From the NCBI RefSeq assembly GCF_030247195.1, contig NC_080672.1, forward strand, positions 7,626,001 through 7,690,000: a stretch of DNA of 64,000 nt. Reading direction: 5' to 3'. The translations under genes were made by a program, and so were the position numbers. This document shows positions 24,409 to 35,508 of this stretch, one piece after another (within the stretch, counting starts at the first letter, position 1; every line of letters begins with the position of its first letter). The stretch comes from Topomyia yanbarensis (lineage: Eukaryota; Arthropoda; Insecta; Diptera; Culicidae). The notes beneath the pieces were generated by a model. The model made no database searches and had not been told where the DNA came from. It saw only the letters and a program-made list of their open reading frames with translations.

Positions 24409-25130
24409 CAGTCTATTCAAATCACCTACTCTAATGACCAACTGTTTCCGACAATCCGATAGGGTTCAATGTCATCCAAATAGTGCACTTTCACTCTCAA
24501 GGCCCACTAGATCGCACAGTTCTCCTCCAGACAACGGACACAATCCAACCGGGAGGTAATCAATCTGCAAGCACCAAAACAATCAACTATCGAAAACAAT
24601 CATTACTCAAATTTACACTTCACCTAATAAGAGTCGACCTTTCGATCCACTATCACCGGGTTCCGAATAGAATTTCCCCGTCATCATCGTCGTCGTCGTC
24701 GTCGTCGCTGCACGTAAACGGAAACAATGAACCATTCTGTTTCGCCGGAACAAGAGAATCTGCTCAATATTTCAGCTCAACAATCTGTCATCTGTCCAAC
24801 GGAGGACACTTTCACCACTTCGATGGGACCACTCCCCGAGGTAAGGTAAACAGTGCAGCAGACGTGGACCGTCCCGTACGGCCAGACCAGGTAACACCGC
24901 AGCAGTTCAGATGGCGGGATCTTGCGCATCAGTTGGTTTTGCAAAACAGTCGAACCACGTGCTTGCCGTTGCGTATAAAGTAGCGCCAGTTAGTTTTCAT
25001 GCGGACGGTTGAGATACTACGGCTTGGCAAAGGAATGTGATGCTTCCCAATCAACCCCCAGCCGGATGCTTGCTTCCTACTTCCGATTTTGCCTTTTCCA
25101 ACGCTTCCTCTGATTGGTCCACACTGCTCC
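24409..25130 (-). promoter_or_regulatory. Possible promoter and 5' untranslated exon (minus strand)
   Basis: A strong minus-strand donor, GACTG|gtaagtag, lies at 24408/24409. The upstream 600 bp are GC-richer and less repetitive than their surroundings. A CCAAT box is on the minus strand near 25115. The exon has no useful start codon (the ATG near 24475 meets a stop after 14 codons), so it would be untranslated. It could be the first exon of the gene ending at 12508, with an 11.3 kb intron holding copy B. A TATAAAG on the plus strand (24974) allows an opposite reading. The link to the downstream exons is inference only. Confidence 0.3.
24681..24708. repeat. (CGT)n trinucleotide repeat
   Basis: TCATCATCGTCGTCGTCGTC-type run, within the possible 5' exon region. 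Confidence 0.85.
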
Positions 25131-25139
25131 ACTGGGGGG

Positions 25140-27109
25140 CGTGTTTATCAAACCAATTCAATTAAGTGTGTGAATAATATGACGCTTCGTTATTATTACC
25201 TCACCCTATGGTCTATTTTCACCAACAGACCGTGACCGATTTTAACGGAGCTCAATTCTTGGGGTTATAATTAAGAAATTTAAACATTTTTTTGCTTAAA
25301 ATAACGTGTTTAATTGTTCTATTGTGTGTAAATTATGGAAAATTTCATACAAAATCCTAACGGATAAAGTTGACTTCTAAACTTTGGGATCTATGGAGGA
25401 TATACTCAACTCACATCCACATCGCAGCACACCGAACAGCCGGATCTTGTTTGCTCAACCCGCACCAATCCCGACTCCAGTTGTTATCATCTACCATGTA
25501 GACACGTCGTTACTTGCTCTATAATTGTTTTATAAGCTTCATCCAACGTCGGGGCCCTTCATCCCAGTTATTGTCTGAGCCGTAATAGAATTTAAACAAG
25601 GCTATTGATTTTCTCCTGGGAATAATCCCCTCAACGTTATTCGCAGGTAGGACGGCTACCAACTAGAGCGGCTTAAATAAATGATACAAAATGATTATCA
25701 CGATGGCATATTCTAACAACGTTATTTTATCGTGGGTGGAGAAGGATGCTGTGGGAGAGGGAAAGTTGTAGCCTCGAGCAATTCTAGCAGGAAAGCTGGA
25801 ATGGACACGGTGGCGGGGATGGGTGCTCTCCGTGTTGCTTCCTAATTGAATGCTATTTGTGGTGTGAAAATTAATTAAATAACAAATTGAGTTGATTATA
25901 GTATTAGGTATCTTTGTATAATCTTTTAGGAAAGGAGGAGTTTGCTTTTACGGGTTTAGTAGATCACTGATTGATTTGTTATGCGCAGTGCTTGTATAAA
26001 TTTGAATTCGATATTCTCTGATTCAAAACTATCAACTGTCGTTTTTGATTTTTGGGAACTTATTGGAATACAAGACCTGTATGATCCTATAATATTGCAC
26101 GGAAGATATGTCATGCTTTTCAATAAGGTATTAATGGTAAACAATCGTTAAGTAAAGTATTTCTTAATGGATTGATGGCTACACAAATAAAGTTATTTAA
26201 TAAATTAAAGCTTTATTGCCTCGTGCATCTGAAATTTTGACAATTTTAAAATTAAACCAGATCCAGTTTGAAATTGAAACAATGAACTTAGTGCATGCTC
26301 TGCAGCGTTTTACTTTGTATAGGTTTTTCAATGTTGAATAACGTTTACGATATGACGTGGCATGAATTTTATACAGAAAGGAACACCCGCTTAAACTGCT
26401 GCTGAGGAGAGTAAGTTCTAGTTTGAAAATTTTCCGTTTTATATTATAGAGTTGTCAAAATTATGAATCTAGAACTGAACTACTGCACAACGTGTCCTTA
26501 GGTTGTTACTTGACTCGAAACTATTTTTCCCAATCTATCAAACTTGAACGTATGTGCTGAATCCTCTTTATATATTCAAAACAGTTCCAAACGTTTTTAC
26601 AATAACGCAAAAACTGTTTGAAATAATTAATTAAAACGCTCTGCTGGGGATGTAATTTATCCGATTTCCGATATGTGATACTTTAATTCCATTTTGAAAC
26701 TTCTATATAACTTTCTCTATCTCTCTAAACTCTAGGCCACTAATTATTGATTGATAGGTTCTTATGTTTATCACAGGTTAGATAGTGTTAGTAACTTATA
26801 TTAAGTAAATAATATAAAATACTAATGCTTGCAAACCGGCGATAAACATAAAAACCAAACAGTGCTCTCGCTTGATGGACAGATGGCATTACTTTTGAGT
26901 TGACTATAAAGAATCGCTAGAGATTAGCTCCACAATCAAAACAAATTTTAACTGAAACTGCCCTAACATTGCGCATGGTACCGACTTCTATCATCATTAT
27001 AAAAAACATAATAATTTAATATACCTAAATGCAATTAAAAGAAGAAAAAAATATGAATTTCAAAGGGTAACATTATTCAATTTTTAAACATGAAATATAT
27101 TTCGTTTAT
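25140..27109. other. Unique DNA, no gene recognised
   Basis: No frame with family features and no TIR pair found by eye. 25380-25820 is somewhat GC-richer, possibly regulatory, but without a specific signal. Confidence 0.35.
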
Positions 27110-27346
27110 TTTCCGTCGGTCTCTGTCCGCACTGAGCGCCTATCGCCGACATCAGAGAGGTGACTCCACAACCAGATATCGGTTCATCAACATATGGACC
27201 GGGACCTACGACTCAACTTCCCTTGCGTAGAAAGACGTGACACAGAGTTTTCACCATAGAAAATCTCAACAATCCCGGCTGGGACTGAACCCAGACGCAC
27301 TGGGCTGAGTGGCGGTCACGCTTACCATTCAACTAGCGGAGTCATC
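27110..27346 (-). mobile_element. tRNA-derived SINE
   Basis: On the minus strand the head reads TGACTCCGCTAGTTGAATGG, containing an A box (TAGTTGAATGG fits TRGYNNARNNG). About 35 bp further comes a B box (GGTTCAGTCCC), the layout of a pol III internal promoter. A non-tRNA body of about 160 bp follows, ending GACGGAAAATAAACGAAAT. The acceptor stem does not pair, so this is not a functional tRNA gene. Confidence 0.6.
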
Positions 27347-27479
27347 TATTATCAAAATTTGGTCAAACAACATTGTTTATTTTTTATTAAAATATTTTGT
27401 TTGTTCACTAGGTTCAGTTAGTATAAAATACAGAAGAATCTTCAGCTAAGCTTTTGGTTGAGCGTCTTTTAATTACTGC

Positions 27480-28070
27480 CAACACATACTGTTAAGCCAC
27501 CTCGTCCACTTTGTTCGGCGCAGTCAGTTTACTTTAACAGTTTTGGGTCTTTTTCAAATTCCGATTGACGATGGACCAGCATTTCTCGATTGGGTCCACC
27601 TTTAGTGTGTTGGGAGGGTTCTTGTCCTTCGGCGCCACCTGAACCTTGTAGGCGTCATACCATGGCAGGATTCAAAATCCGACCAAAATTGCGTGGAATA
27701 ATCGTGTTGCTTTATTAACGGTAGCAGATATTTTTTCATGCACTCTTTCGCGTAAATTTCCTTGTTGACCGGTTCGGTTGTAATGAAAATGTCGCTTTTC
27801 AAACCACAGGTACAGAAAGCCTGCCAAACCAGATATTTTTGTGTGAACTTGGACAGCTTCATATGCTTGAAAATATCGACCACTATTCCTCCCGGTTGTC
27901 GTCACGCTGATGACAGTTGATTTGGCCACTTTTAACAATTTCGCTATCTTGGCGTGCAGATAGTTCAAGTTTATTGAAGAACTCATGATTAAAACCTTTT
28001 GTCTTTATTTCATAACATGGCTCCAATTGCATAATATAGGGACATAAGCATACCAATTGAAAGCGAGAGA
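27480..28070 (-). pseudogene. mariner-type transposase, internally deleted and frameshifted
   Basis: DDE transposase remnant. The HTH-like segment (LHAKIAKLLKVAKSTV, about 27910-27970) is followed almost directly by the catalytic-core segment KYLVWQAFCTCGLKSDIFIT (27790-27850) and FWSDFESCHG in another frame. DPIEKCWSIVNRNLKK of the C-terminal part lies in a third frame (27550-27600). Roughly the whole region between HTH and core is missing, so this is a deletion derivative. A second fragment is at 29200-29300. Confidence 0.7.
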
Positions 28071-28089
28071 CCTTAGCTAACAACTGGTG

Positions 28090-29056
28090 AGGGTATTTAA
28101 TTTATACCTTCAATATGAAAAATGTTACTAACAATTTAGTGAAATTATATTTTGCCATTTACTAAAATGTGATCGGTTGTCGGCACCCTAACAAAATTTA
28201 GTGAAAATGCAGAATATGAATAAAAATCACCAAATCAAAGAGAAAATTAAATTTACTTTACATCACATTACTTTTAACATTATTCCTCATCAGAAGCACA
28301 ACGTTTGTAAGTGTACACACTCAATTGCATCATTCTAGCTCGGTAAATAATTTAGCTGAGATATGTCGGTAATACCGAAAATACCTGACATTGCAGTATT
28401 TTCTAAACATTTCCGAAAATTGTTAATTGACTTTACCGAATGATCGTCATCCAAAGTGTTTTAACGAAAATTCAGAAACTAAAAAACTGACGGTTGCAAA
28501 GGTAGCGTAACTCCGTCGTTAAAGGAGGACACAGACACGAGAGTGGCGAAAAATGCTTCATATCGTGGTCTTAGTTAAACGTCGATGTTGGCGATGATTT
28601 TACTGAGGCCTTTTCCAAATATTCTGCGTGGTTCGATGTGTTCCACGTTGATAATATCCCAAGCGACAAATAAAATACTTTTTAATAAAAAAAAACAACT
28701 AACAGTGGAAATTAAAAGTGCTCTATGTTGTTGTTTAAATTTCGAAAGTCGGTATTAGATTTTAGAGAAAAACAATCAATAGTCGAATGTTCAGTAAATA
28801 TTTTCTCTTAGATTTACCGTAAATATCAGTTGAAATTAAACTGAGCCTTCGGCAAAAGTTTGACAGTTCTAAGTAAAATTCAATTATCGAGATTTTAGTT
28901 ATTTAGAAGTTAGTTTTCAATTACCGAGATCAGTGCTGAACAGTCGGCTGTTTGATTCTCGACATTTTGTTTTGCTTCGGCAAAAAGAGTTATGTGTGTA
29001 TGTGAAAAGCTGGTCCGCATAGTACGTACCACTAACGCACTGGCGAATCACATTCA
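28090..29056. other. Unique DNA, no gene recognised
   Basis: AT-rich with no coding frame of note. Several ACCGA/TCGGTA short motifs occur (28360-28450), with no supported function. Confidence 0.35.
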
Positions 29057-29099
29057 TTGCAAATAAGAGAGTTTCAGACGGTCACGGATTTGACAATTC

Positions 29100-29200
29100 A
29101 TTTTACTATTTACATTTCACTTTTTAGTTTTTACTTTTTGCTGTTTGCTTTTTGTTTTTTGCCTTTTGCTTTTTGCTTGTTGCTTTTTACTTTTCAAGCA
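29100..29200. repeat. Low-complexity pyrimidine tract
   Basis: About 100 bp of degenerate TTTTTGCTTTTTGC units on the plus strand, immediately 5' of a mariner fragment. It gives a misleading Phe/Leu-rich frame. Confidence 0.75.
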
Positions 29201-29300
29201 GAACTATCGAAGTTTCCCAAAAATTACATGGTTTGGCGGGCGATTTGCACATATGAACTGAAAAGTAAGATATTTGTGATAACTGGCGCACCTTCCAACT
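29200..29300 (+). pseudogene. mariner transposase fragment
   Basis: LSKFPKNYMVWRAICTYELK, then SKIFVITGAP, match the same core region as the 27.8 kb remnant but on the opposite strand and from a different copy. Only about 35 codons survive. Confidence 0.6.
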
Positions 29301-30255
29301 CCAAAGAACTTTTTTACAACTTGAATGCCCCCAAAAAAATTTTTTTACGTATTTTTGAAACCATATGGCATTACATTAAAATTAAAGCGCTTAAATTTTT
29401 TAAAATTTGTTTGCGGTTTTTGTTTGTTTTGACACTAGATGTTGATGCTTGATGCTATTGTTAGGCATATTTCGACGAAAAAAAATCCATTTTAAACATT
29501 TCATGTGCCCCCCTTTGATTTTTTTTAGAAAATAATGAAATCAATATTCAAACGCTGCACCCCCTTAATGATGTCCGATTGAACTAAAAAAAATGCATGG
29601 ACTCCTTTTTCGATGTATTATGCATTTTATGTAAGGTTTCGATAAAAATATACTGAAAAAAATTCGGTTTGGACAAGGAAAAGTTTTTTCATGCAACTTT
29701 TTTTCACCTAAAAGTACCCAACTTGAATTTTTGACGGTAGGTAGGGAATAAATTTCATCCAAATCAAAGATAGGTTTTTTTGTAATTCGACTCGACTTAC
29801 TATTTTGCATTTTCTGGTTTTGGAACATTGTTGTTTCAATTTGGTTATTTAGTTTGTCCTGCTTCCATGTCGTAAGAAGTAACAAAAACTGGGCAGATGT
29901 TCCAAAATATGGATAACGGGCAATTGTTCGAATGGGAAGCTAAGATTGAATAGGTTGATTGTCAATATTTGCTGAAAATGAATTTTTTGAGATTTTGTAG
30001 TGTTGCAACAAAAAAATAACATTTCGGAAACTAACTGGAAGATACTGAATATGTGAATAGCTTTTAAAGCAGGATTAGAATTAATAAATATTTCAATATA
30101 TTTCAAGTTAGTTGATGTATATTTGAGTGCTGAATTGAATGGTGTAATAAATTTTCGTGTACTAGGTACTATTACTCGTGGTCAAGTTGTGAGCTGGAAT
30201 TAAAAAGACTCGATAAATTTAATCCCTGTCGCGAAAATATCCACTCCACTCTTAT
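29301..30255. other. AT-rich DNA, no gene recognised
   Basis: Minus-strand frames of 85-106 codons (29565-30106) are Lys/Phe-rich with no motif; likely chance frames. Confidence 0.35.
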
Positions 30256-30816
30256 TTTTGGCTTTCTCATATAAAGAAAGGCAATTACTCCAAAAATCGA
30301 TTTTTCAACCGAGGACCGGAGGGCCGAGTCTCATATCCCATTAGATTCAGTTTGTCGAGATCGCAAAATGTCTGTGTGTATGTATGTGTGTATGTATGTG
30401 TGTGTTTCAAATAATGTCACTTAATTTTCTCAGAGATGGCTGAACCGATTTGTACAAACTCAGTTTCAAATGAAAGGTTTAACGCTCCCATAAGACGCTA
30501 TTGATTTTTTAGTTGATCGGACTTCCGGTTCCGGAGTTACGGGTTGAAGAGTGTGGTCACACAACGACTTCCCATATAAACCGGTAACCCTATGATGTCC
30601 GAATGATGTAATACATATTCAAATACGTTCAACATTACTTTGATTTGCGGGTATATATCACTAATGACCAGTTAAAGTAGTTTTGACCACATTGCTCATA
30701 TATTGACGGATCTTGATGCTGCCTGGGAACTCGCCAAGTTCCCGAGCTACTGTCACACCTATTTTCCAGCAAACCCTTAACCGATGTTTACAAACTTGAT
30801 TTCAAATGAAAGATAT
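30256..30816 (+). repeat. 335 bp-type element, left half (split)
   Basis: Starts GGCTTTCTCATATAAAGAAAGG, then has the GGACCGGAGGGCCGAGTCTC box, a TGTATG microsatellite (30365-30410), CAGAGATGGCTGAACCGATT and TCCGGTTCCGGAGTTACGGG. It is interrupted at 30816 by the RTE-like element and resumes at 39402. Confidence 0.8.
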
Positions 30817-30845
30817 TTATTCCTTTATTTAGTTCAACAGCAATT

Positions 30846-31468
30846 TTATGATAACACTGAATCAACAATTTGCCTCCACAATACTCGATTTGTAGCTGCA
30901 GCTCTCCAATGTCGGTTACGACCAACACTCGCCGAATCACGTTCCACCTGGTCCGCCCATCGTGCTCTCTGCGCTCCTCGCCTTCTCGTATCAACCGGAT
31001 CATTAGCGAACACCATCTTTGTAGGATTGTTGTCCGGCATTCTTGCAACATGCCCAGCCCACCGTATCCTTCCAGCTTTGGCCACCCTTTGGATACTGGG
31101 TTCGCCATAGAGTGCAGCGAGCTCGTGGTTCATCCTTCGCCGCCACACACCATTCTCCTGCACACCGCCGAAAATCGTCCTTTGCACCCGACGCTCGAAA
31201 ACTCCTAGCGCTTGCAGGTCCTCCTCGAGCATGGTCCAAGTCTCGTAACCGAATCGAGTCTTATAAGCGTTTTGTACATGGTGCATTTGGTGCGGGGTGA
31301 ATCTTTTTGATCGCAGTTTCTTCTGGAGCCCATAGTAGGCCCGACTTCCACTGATGCGTCTTCGGATTTCACAGCTCACGTTATTATCAGCCGTTAATAA
31401 GGATCCTAGGTAGACAAAATCCTCCACTACTTCGAAGGTATCCCCGTCGATCGTAACACTGTTTCCTA
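30846..31468 (-). pseudogene. RTE-like RT C-terminal part
   Basis: Follows the catalytic domain in the element, on the far side of the 5.5 kb insert. The 193-codon frame contains FVYLGSLLTADNNVSCEIRR, YETWTMLEEDLQALGVFERR and IRWAGHVARMPDNNPTK. These are conserved in the C-terminal region of endonuclease-reverse transcriptases often annotated as craniofacial development protein 2-like. It would join in register with 36987 upstream if the insert were absent. The neighbouring antisense frames are shadows. Confidence 0.8.
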
Positions 31469-31614
31469 GCCGGATCCAGGCCCGTAGCCAGGAGTTTATT
31501 TCGGGAGGGGCTTAAAAAATTATTGTATAAAGCTTTTTTATTTCGATTATACATGTTTTAACCTTATGGTTATTCGCCTCTTTTTGGGTTAGAAAATTTC
31601 TTTAGAAAAATTTC

Positions 31615-31700
31615 TAACCCTACATGTGCGGGATTGATGAACGAACCGTGATGAGCTGCGTAAAAGGTAATCAATTTACCAACTACGCTTTACCCGCCCC
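31615..31700 (-). mobile_element. Degenerate tRNA-derived SINE head
   Basis: The minus strand has TAGTTGGTAAATTG (A-box-like), then ACGCAGCTCA and CGGTTCGTTCATC (B-box-like). It resembles the better-preserved head at 54640-54735, which shares ACGCAGCTCA between the boxes. Confidence 0.4.
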
Positions 31701-32254
31701 TGCATAAAGCTTTTAGTTCTAATTACTTCATATTGTCACTAGAAACTAAACGAAATTTTGAAAAGTTCTTAATGAAAACAAAGCCAAATCTAAGACAATC
31801 CATGTTCTTTGTCACAAGAAAGGCTATAGTACATCAACGAATTATTGATGTTTAATTTGATTTTTATTATTTATTTTTATTTACAAGTTACAATTTACTC
31901 TCGTTGCAACAATGGATATTCTAGAGTTCTCAGTATTTATGCGCTAACCGAATATGACAATCCTTGACGGTGCTGGAAAACGCAAGGTGTTCTAAGCTAC
32001 ACGTTTAAAAGGTGTAGATGACGCTAAATCGAAATGAGTAGAAAAATATCCATAAAATGTTCGATCGAAGAGAATGTCGAAATTTGCACAAAATCTTCTG
32101 ATTTAGCAAACGAATTGTAGATGGTTCAACTTCTATTTTCTTGATCTGGCGTCCTGTAACTATTACCAGTTCTAATGCATCATGCTAACATAATTTTTTG
32201 GCATACCCCAGTTAGGAAGGAGGATCTTTGGTGATCAATAGGATCAAAATATAT

Positions 32255-33763
32255 GGGTCATTCCACGTCTGATTTACAATCAAAATTTGAATTCCTTCCA
32301 ATTATTTTTCTTGCATTCATTAGTTAAAGTAATTGACACGTATTTTTTATTTTGGCTGAATATGATTTTTTTTCAAGTTATTAGTTTTTGAACTTTTGAA
32401 GTTTATAACATTGAACATTTTTCAATCACTTATAACTCGGAAACTAGGGGCAGATCACTTGTGATGCATTTTTAAAAATCAGCGAAATTAAATGCATTTA
32501 TTTCCATCAAAATAGAAATTCATAATGTATTTTTCGTCGCGTGCAATGTTTTTGCGTTGCGTGCAATGTTGTTTGCGTTGCGTGTAAGACGTCAAAACCC
32601 TACAGAAAAACTAGCCCTACATTTAACAAAACGTCGGACAAAGTGGATCGCGTAGTACGTTTGTTAAACAAACTTTTCTGCGAGGGAGTGCAAAGCTGAT
32701 GCAAAAATGGAAATTAAATGCATTTTTTCTAATTTGATGCAAATTTGTTATACATTCTTCGAGTGATCTGCCCCTAGCTCGGAAACGATTCGATATATGG
32801 AAAAAAATATTAAATAAAAAAGTTGTGTACTCAATGAGCTCACTGAAAAAAATAGCAATTTCTTTTTGTTATATAACTTATGAAATTTGCAATTGTTTGA
32901 AACAAATCGAATTTTTTAAAGTTGGACCAATTTTTTACTTATTATTTTCTTTAAATATTAAAAATCATGTTAAAATAATTGTGCAAAAATTTGGGAGTGG
33001 ATATCAAAATACTTTGCGAGATATTACAATTATAAACTTAAAACAAGGCAATTTTACACCAAACGCCTAGTGATAGGCCTATTGTAATTGAAATATCTCG
33101 TAAAATACTTCGAATTTCGTTCTGAAATTTGTACACAATCTTCTCGATATAATTATAAATTATTTGAAAAAGCTAAAAAGATTTTTTTGGCTCCACCCTG
33201 AAAAAAAATTTGTTACTAATATTTGCATAATACATAAATTATTTAACAAAAACAAATATTACAAAAAAAATCCGCCGAGATCTTCCGAAAACGCAGCTTT
33301 TAATATTTAATGCTTTTTTCCAGAAATCTAATAGTTTCTCAGTTATGAGGGAATGAAAAATGTCCAATTCTATTAAATTTATAAAACTTTAAAAAATCAC
33401 TATATTATTAAAAGTCGATATTTGTATGTATGTGATTTATGGACTCCCAAACGGCTTAACCAATTGCCGTAAAAATTTATGTATAGTAGGAATTTGTTAT
33501 GGAGCGTGTTTGTGTGCTATTGGTGGGGATTATCTGCCTACAAGAAGGCGCTTCGGAACAAATTATGGTTTCCTCCTATTTCGTTGAAAGTCGCATCAAC
33601 GTGCGATGGGTATTAGCTAGTACTTTATAAAGTTCAAAAACTCATAACTTGAAAAAAAATCAAATTCAGCCAAAGTAAAAAAATCGTGTCTATAATTTTC
33701 AGCTAAAGAGTGCAAAAAAATTGAAGGGAACTAAAATTATAGTTGTAAATCGTGGAATGACTC
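32255..33763. repeat. Long fold-back repeat with GGTCATTCCACG ends
   Basis: The left arm starts GGGTCATTCCACG at 32255 and the right arm ends with its inverse (33751-33763). The arms run about 700-800 bp toward a centre near 33080, with long stretches of recognisable complementarity (TTTTTCAAGTTATTAGTTTT; AATTTGCAATTGTTTGAAAC). The transcript could form a long hairpin. The right arm carries a Helitron-like insert (33397-33620). Confidence 0.7.
33397..33620 (+). mobile_element. Small Helitron-like element
   Basis: Begins TCACTATATTATTAAAAG after A, contains TTTGTATGTATGTGATTTAT near its 5' end, and ends TCGCATCAACGTGCGATGGG-TATTAG-CTAG followed by T. 5'-TC, a small 3' stem (TCGCA/TGCGA), CTAG-3' and an A|T target are Helitron hallmarks. 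At 224 bp it is non-autonomous. It shares layout with 58234-58689. Confidence 0.5.
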
Positions 33764-33879
33764 GCATTCTGCAAATTTAAGACTTTTTTGGGGGTATTCT
33801 CATGTTAAAAGCAAATATTTTCTAAAGTCCCCCGAAATCAAATTTATTTTGATTACATAACTATATTAAGAAGATTATG

Positions 33880-34370
33880 TGAAAAATTCAGAATGGAACT
33901 CGAAGTGTTACGAGACATTTCAGTTATAACAGGCCTTTCGCTGGGCGTTTAGTGTAAAATTGCCATGTTTTATGTTTATAATTGTAATATCTCGCAAAGA
34001 ATTCCACTGCCAATTTTTTACACAATCTTTTTAACACGATTTTAATACTTAAAGAAAATAATAAATAAAAAATTTGGTCCAGCCTTAAAAAAATTCAATT
34101 TGTTTCAAGTATTTGCAAATTTCATAAGTTATATAACAAAAAAATTGTGATTTTTTTTGGTAAGCTTATTTGAAAACGCAACTTTTTTATTTAATATTTT
34201 TTTCCATATATCGAGTCGTTTCCGAGTTATCAGTGATTGAAAAATGTTCAATTTTATAGACTTCAAAAGTTCAAAAGCGAATAACTTGAAAAAATATAAT
34301 ATTTAGCCAAACCAAAAAATACGTGTCAATTATTTTTAGCTAAAGAATGTAAGAAAACAGTTTGGAAGAT
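33880..34370. repeat. Third arm of the fold-back family
   Basis: Inverse of 32280-33110 and direct repeat of 33085-33763 (for example the inverse of GATAACTCGGAAACGACTCG and of CACTAAACGCCCAGCGAAAG). The region is thus left arm, right arm, right arm. Confidence 0.65.
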
Positions 34371-35002
34371 GCTTGACGTTTATATTAAGCGCACATTGCT
34401 CTAATCTATTATATCTAGCATAAAATGAGTATTGTTAGATACCATTACTAGCGATAAATGTTAATTTTGGGACAGTTTTTGTACTCAGTTTTCTATGAAA
34501 CTTCTATTTTTTTATTATACAATTCGTTTACTTGAGTCGGTTCAATGCATTAGCTAAATGAAGCCTTGAGTCTTTAATATATTTCCACGATGTAAACAAT
34601 GAAAATGATAAAACGCTAATGGTTGTCCAACAGATCTCGTGCGATTGACCTGTTTACTGATTGAGAAATATTTTTCATAACCAACCGCGTCTTGGTGGTC
34701 GTTCATATCTATCTTGTACACTTCCGTATTATTATCGTGGTAACTGCCATGGACATGGCAGTTCGCGAATATCTGATTTCATTTTTGTTTTGTCCCCTTA
34801 CGGGCCACAAGTGTCGACTTCCTCAATGATGATGCTGACTGTTAATTTTGAGATACTAGACGCAGTTTTTGCCGTCAATATTATATGAACAGCAGCCACA
34901 AATTTGGCAATTGTTTGTTTTTCAGGTAATCGTATTGGAGACTATGGATGTGCAAAGATGTAACGTGTATGATTATATTATCGCAATGTGTTTTGTGCGT
35001 GC

Positions 35003-35045
35003 AGGGTCAGCTAGGACGAAATCCTAGCTGACCCTACCCGTCTAA
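35003..35045 (+). mobile_element. Candidate Helitron 3' terminus
   Basis: A perfect 14 bp stem (AGGGTCAGCTAGGA / TCCTAGCTGACCCT) with a 5 nt loop CGAAA at 35003-35035, then 6 nt, then CTAA followed by T (35042-35046). This is the classic Helitron 3' layout. The 5' end was not located. It is also a strong rho-independent-looking hairpin, but that meaning does not apply in this genome. Confidence 0.5.
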
Positions 35046-35508
35046 TTCCTAGATGTGTCCTTTATAATAAATTACATTTTTTCCAAATGTGACAGGAATC
35101 TTTTAATGGCCACGGTTCAAAGAAGTTAAGCTTGTTTATTGGGGCTTTAACCTCCTGGTCGCTCGCCCGCGGTTCAAGTAAGAGGTATCAGATCTTGTAG
35201 CCGAACATTGATTTTCTCATCATCCATATATATGAGAATCAACCACGTGTTACAAGTTGCAAAATGACTGGTTTCGCCTAGGCTAATTTGTTGAGTAACA
35301 TAAGTACTGAATGCCTGACAAGGTAGAACTCGTTAAAGGCGATGTTCGTAAGCATAACCTCTATTTTCACCTTCAGCAAATATTTCCCATCATGAAATTC
35401 GGTTATGCAAAAATTCCAGAAGTCAATAGCCTCCACGTTTGGCTGGAGCACCACTTCTTGCTTTTACGATTCAATCATCCGACGGATTACCCCAGCATGA
35501 ATTAAAGT

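Noticed and set aside
24483..24983. 166-codon plus-strand frame with a Ser run
   Set aside because: The Ser run is a CGT microsatellite, the rest has no motif, and the better evidence in this interval is a minus-strand splice donor.
27110..27346. Possible tRNA gene (A and B boxes present)
   Set aside because: No pairing acceptor stem and a long non-tRNA body follow; a SINE explains it better.
35003..35035. Strong hairpin as a transcription terminator
   Set aside because: No T-run follows and the genome is eukaryotic; the CTAA|T downstream fits a Helitron end better.
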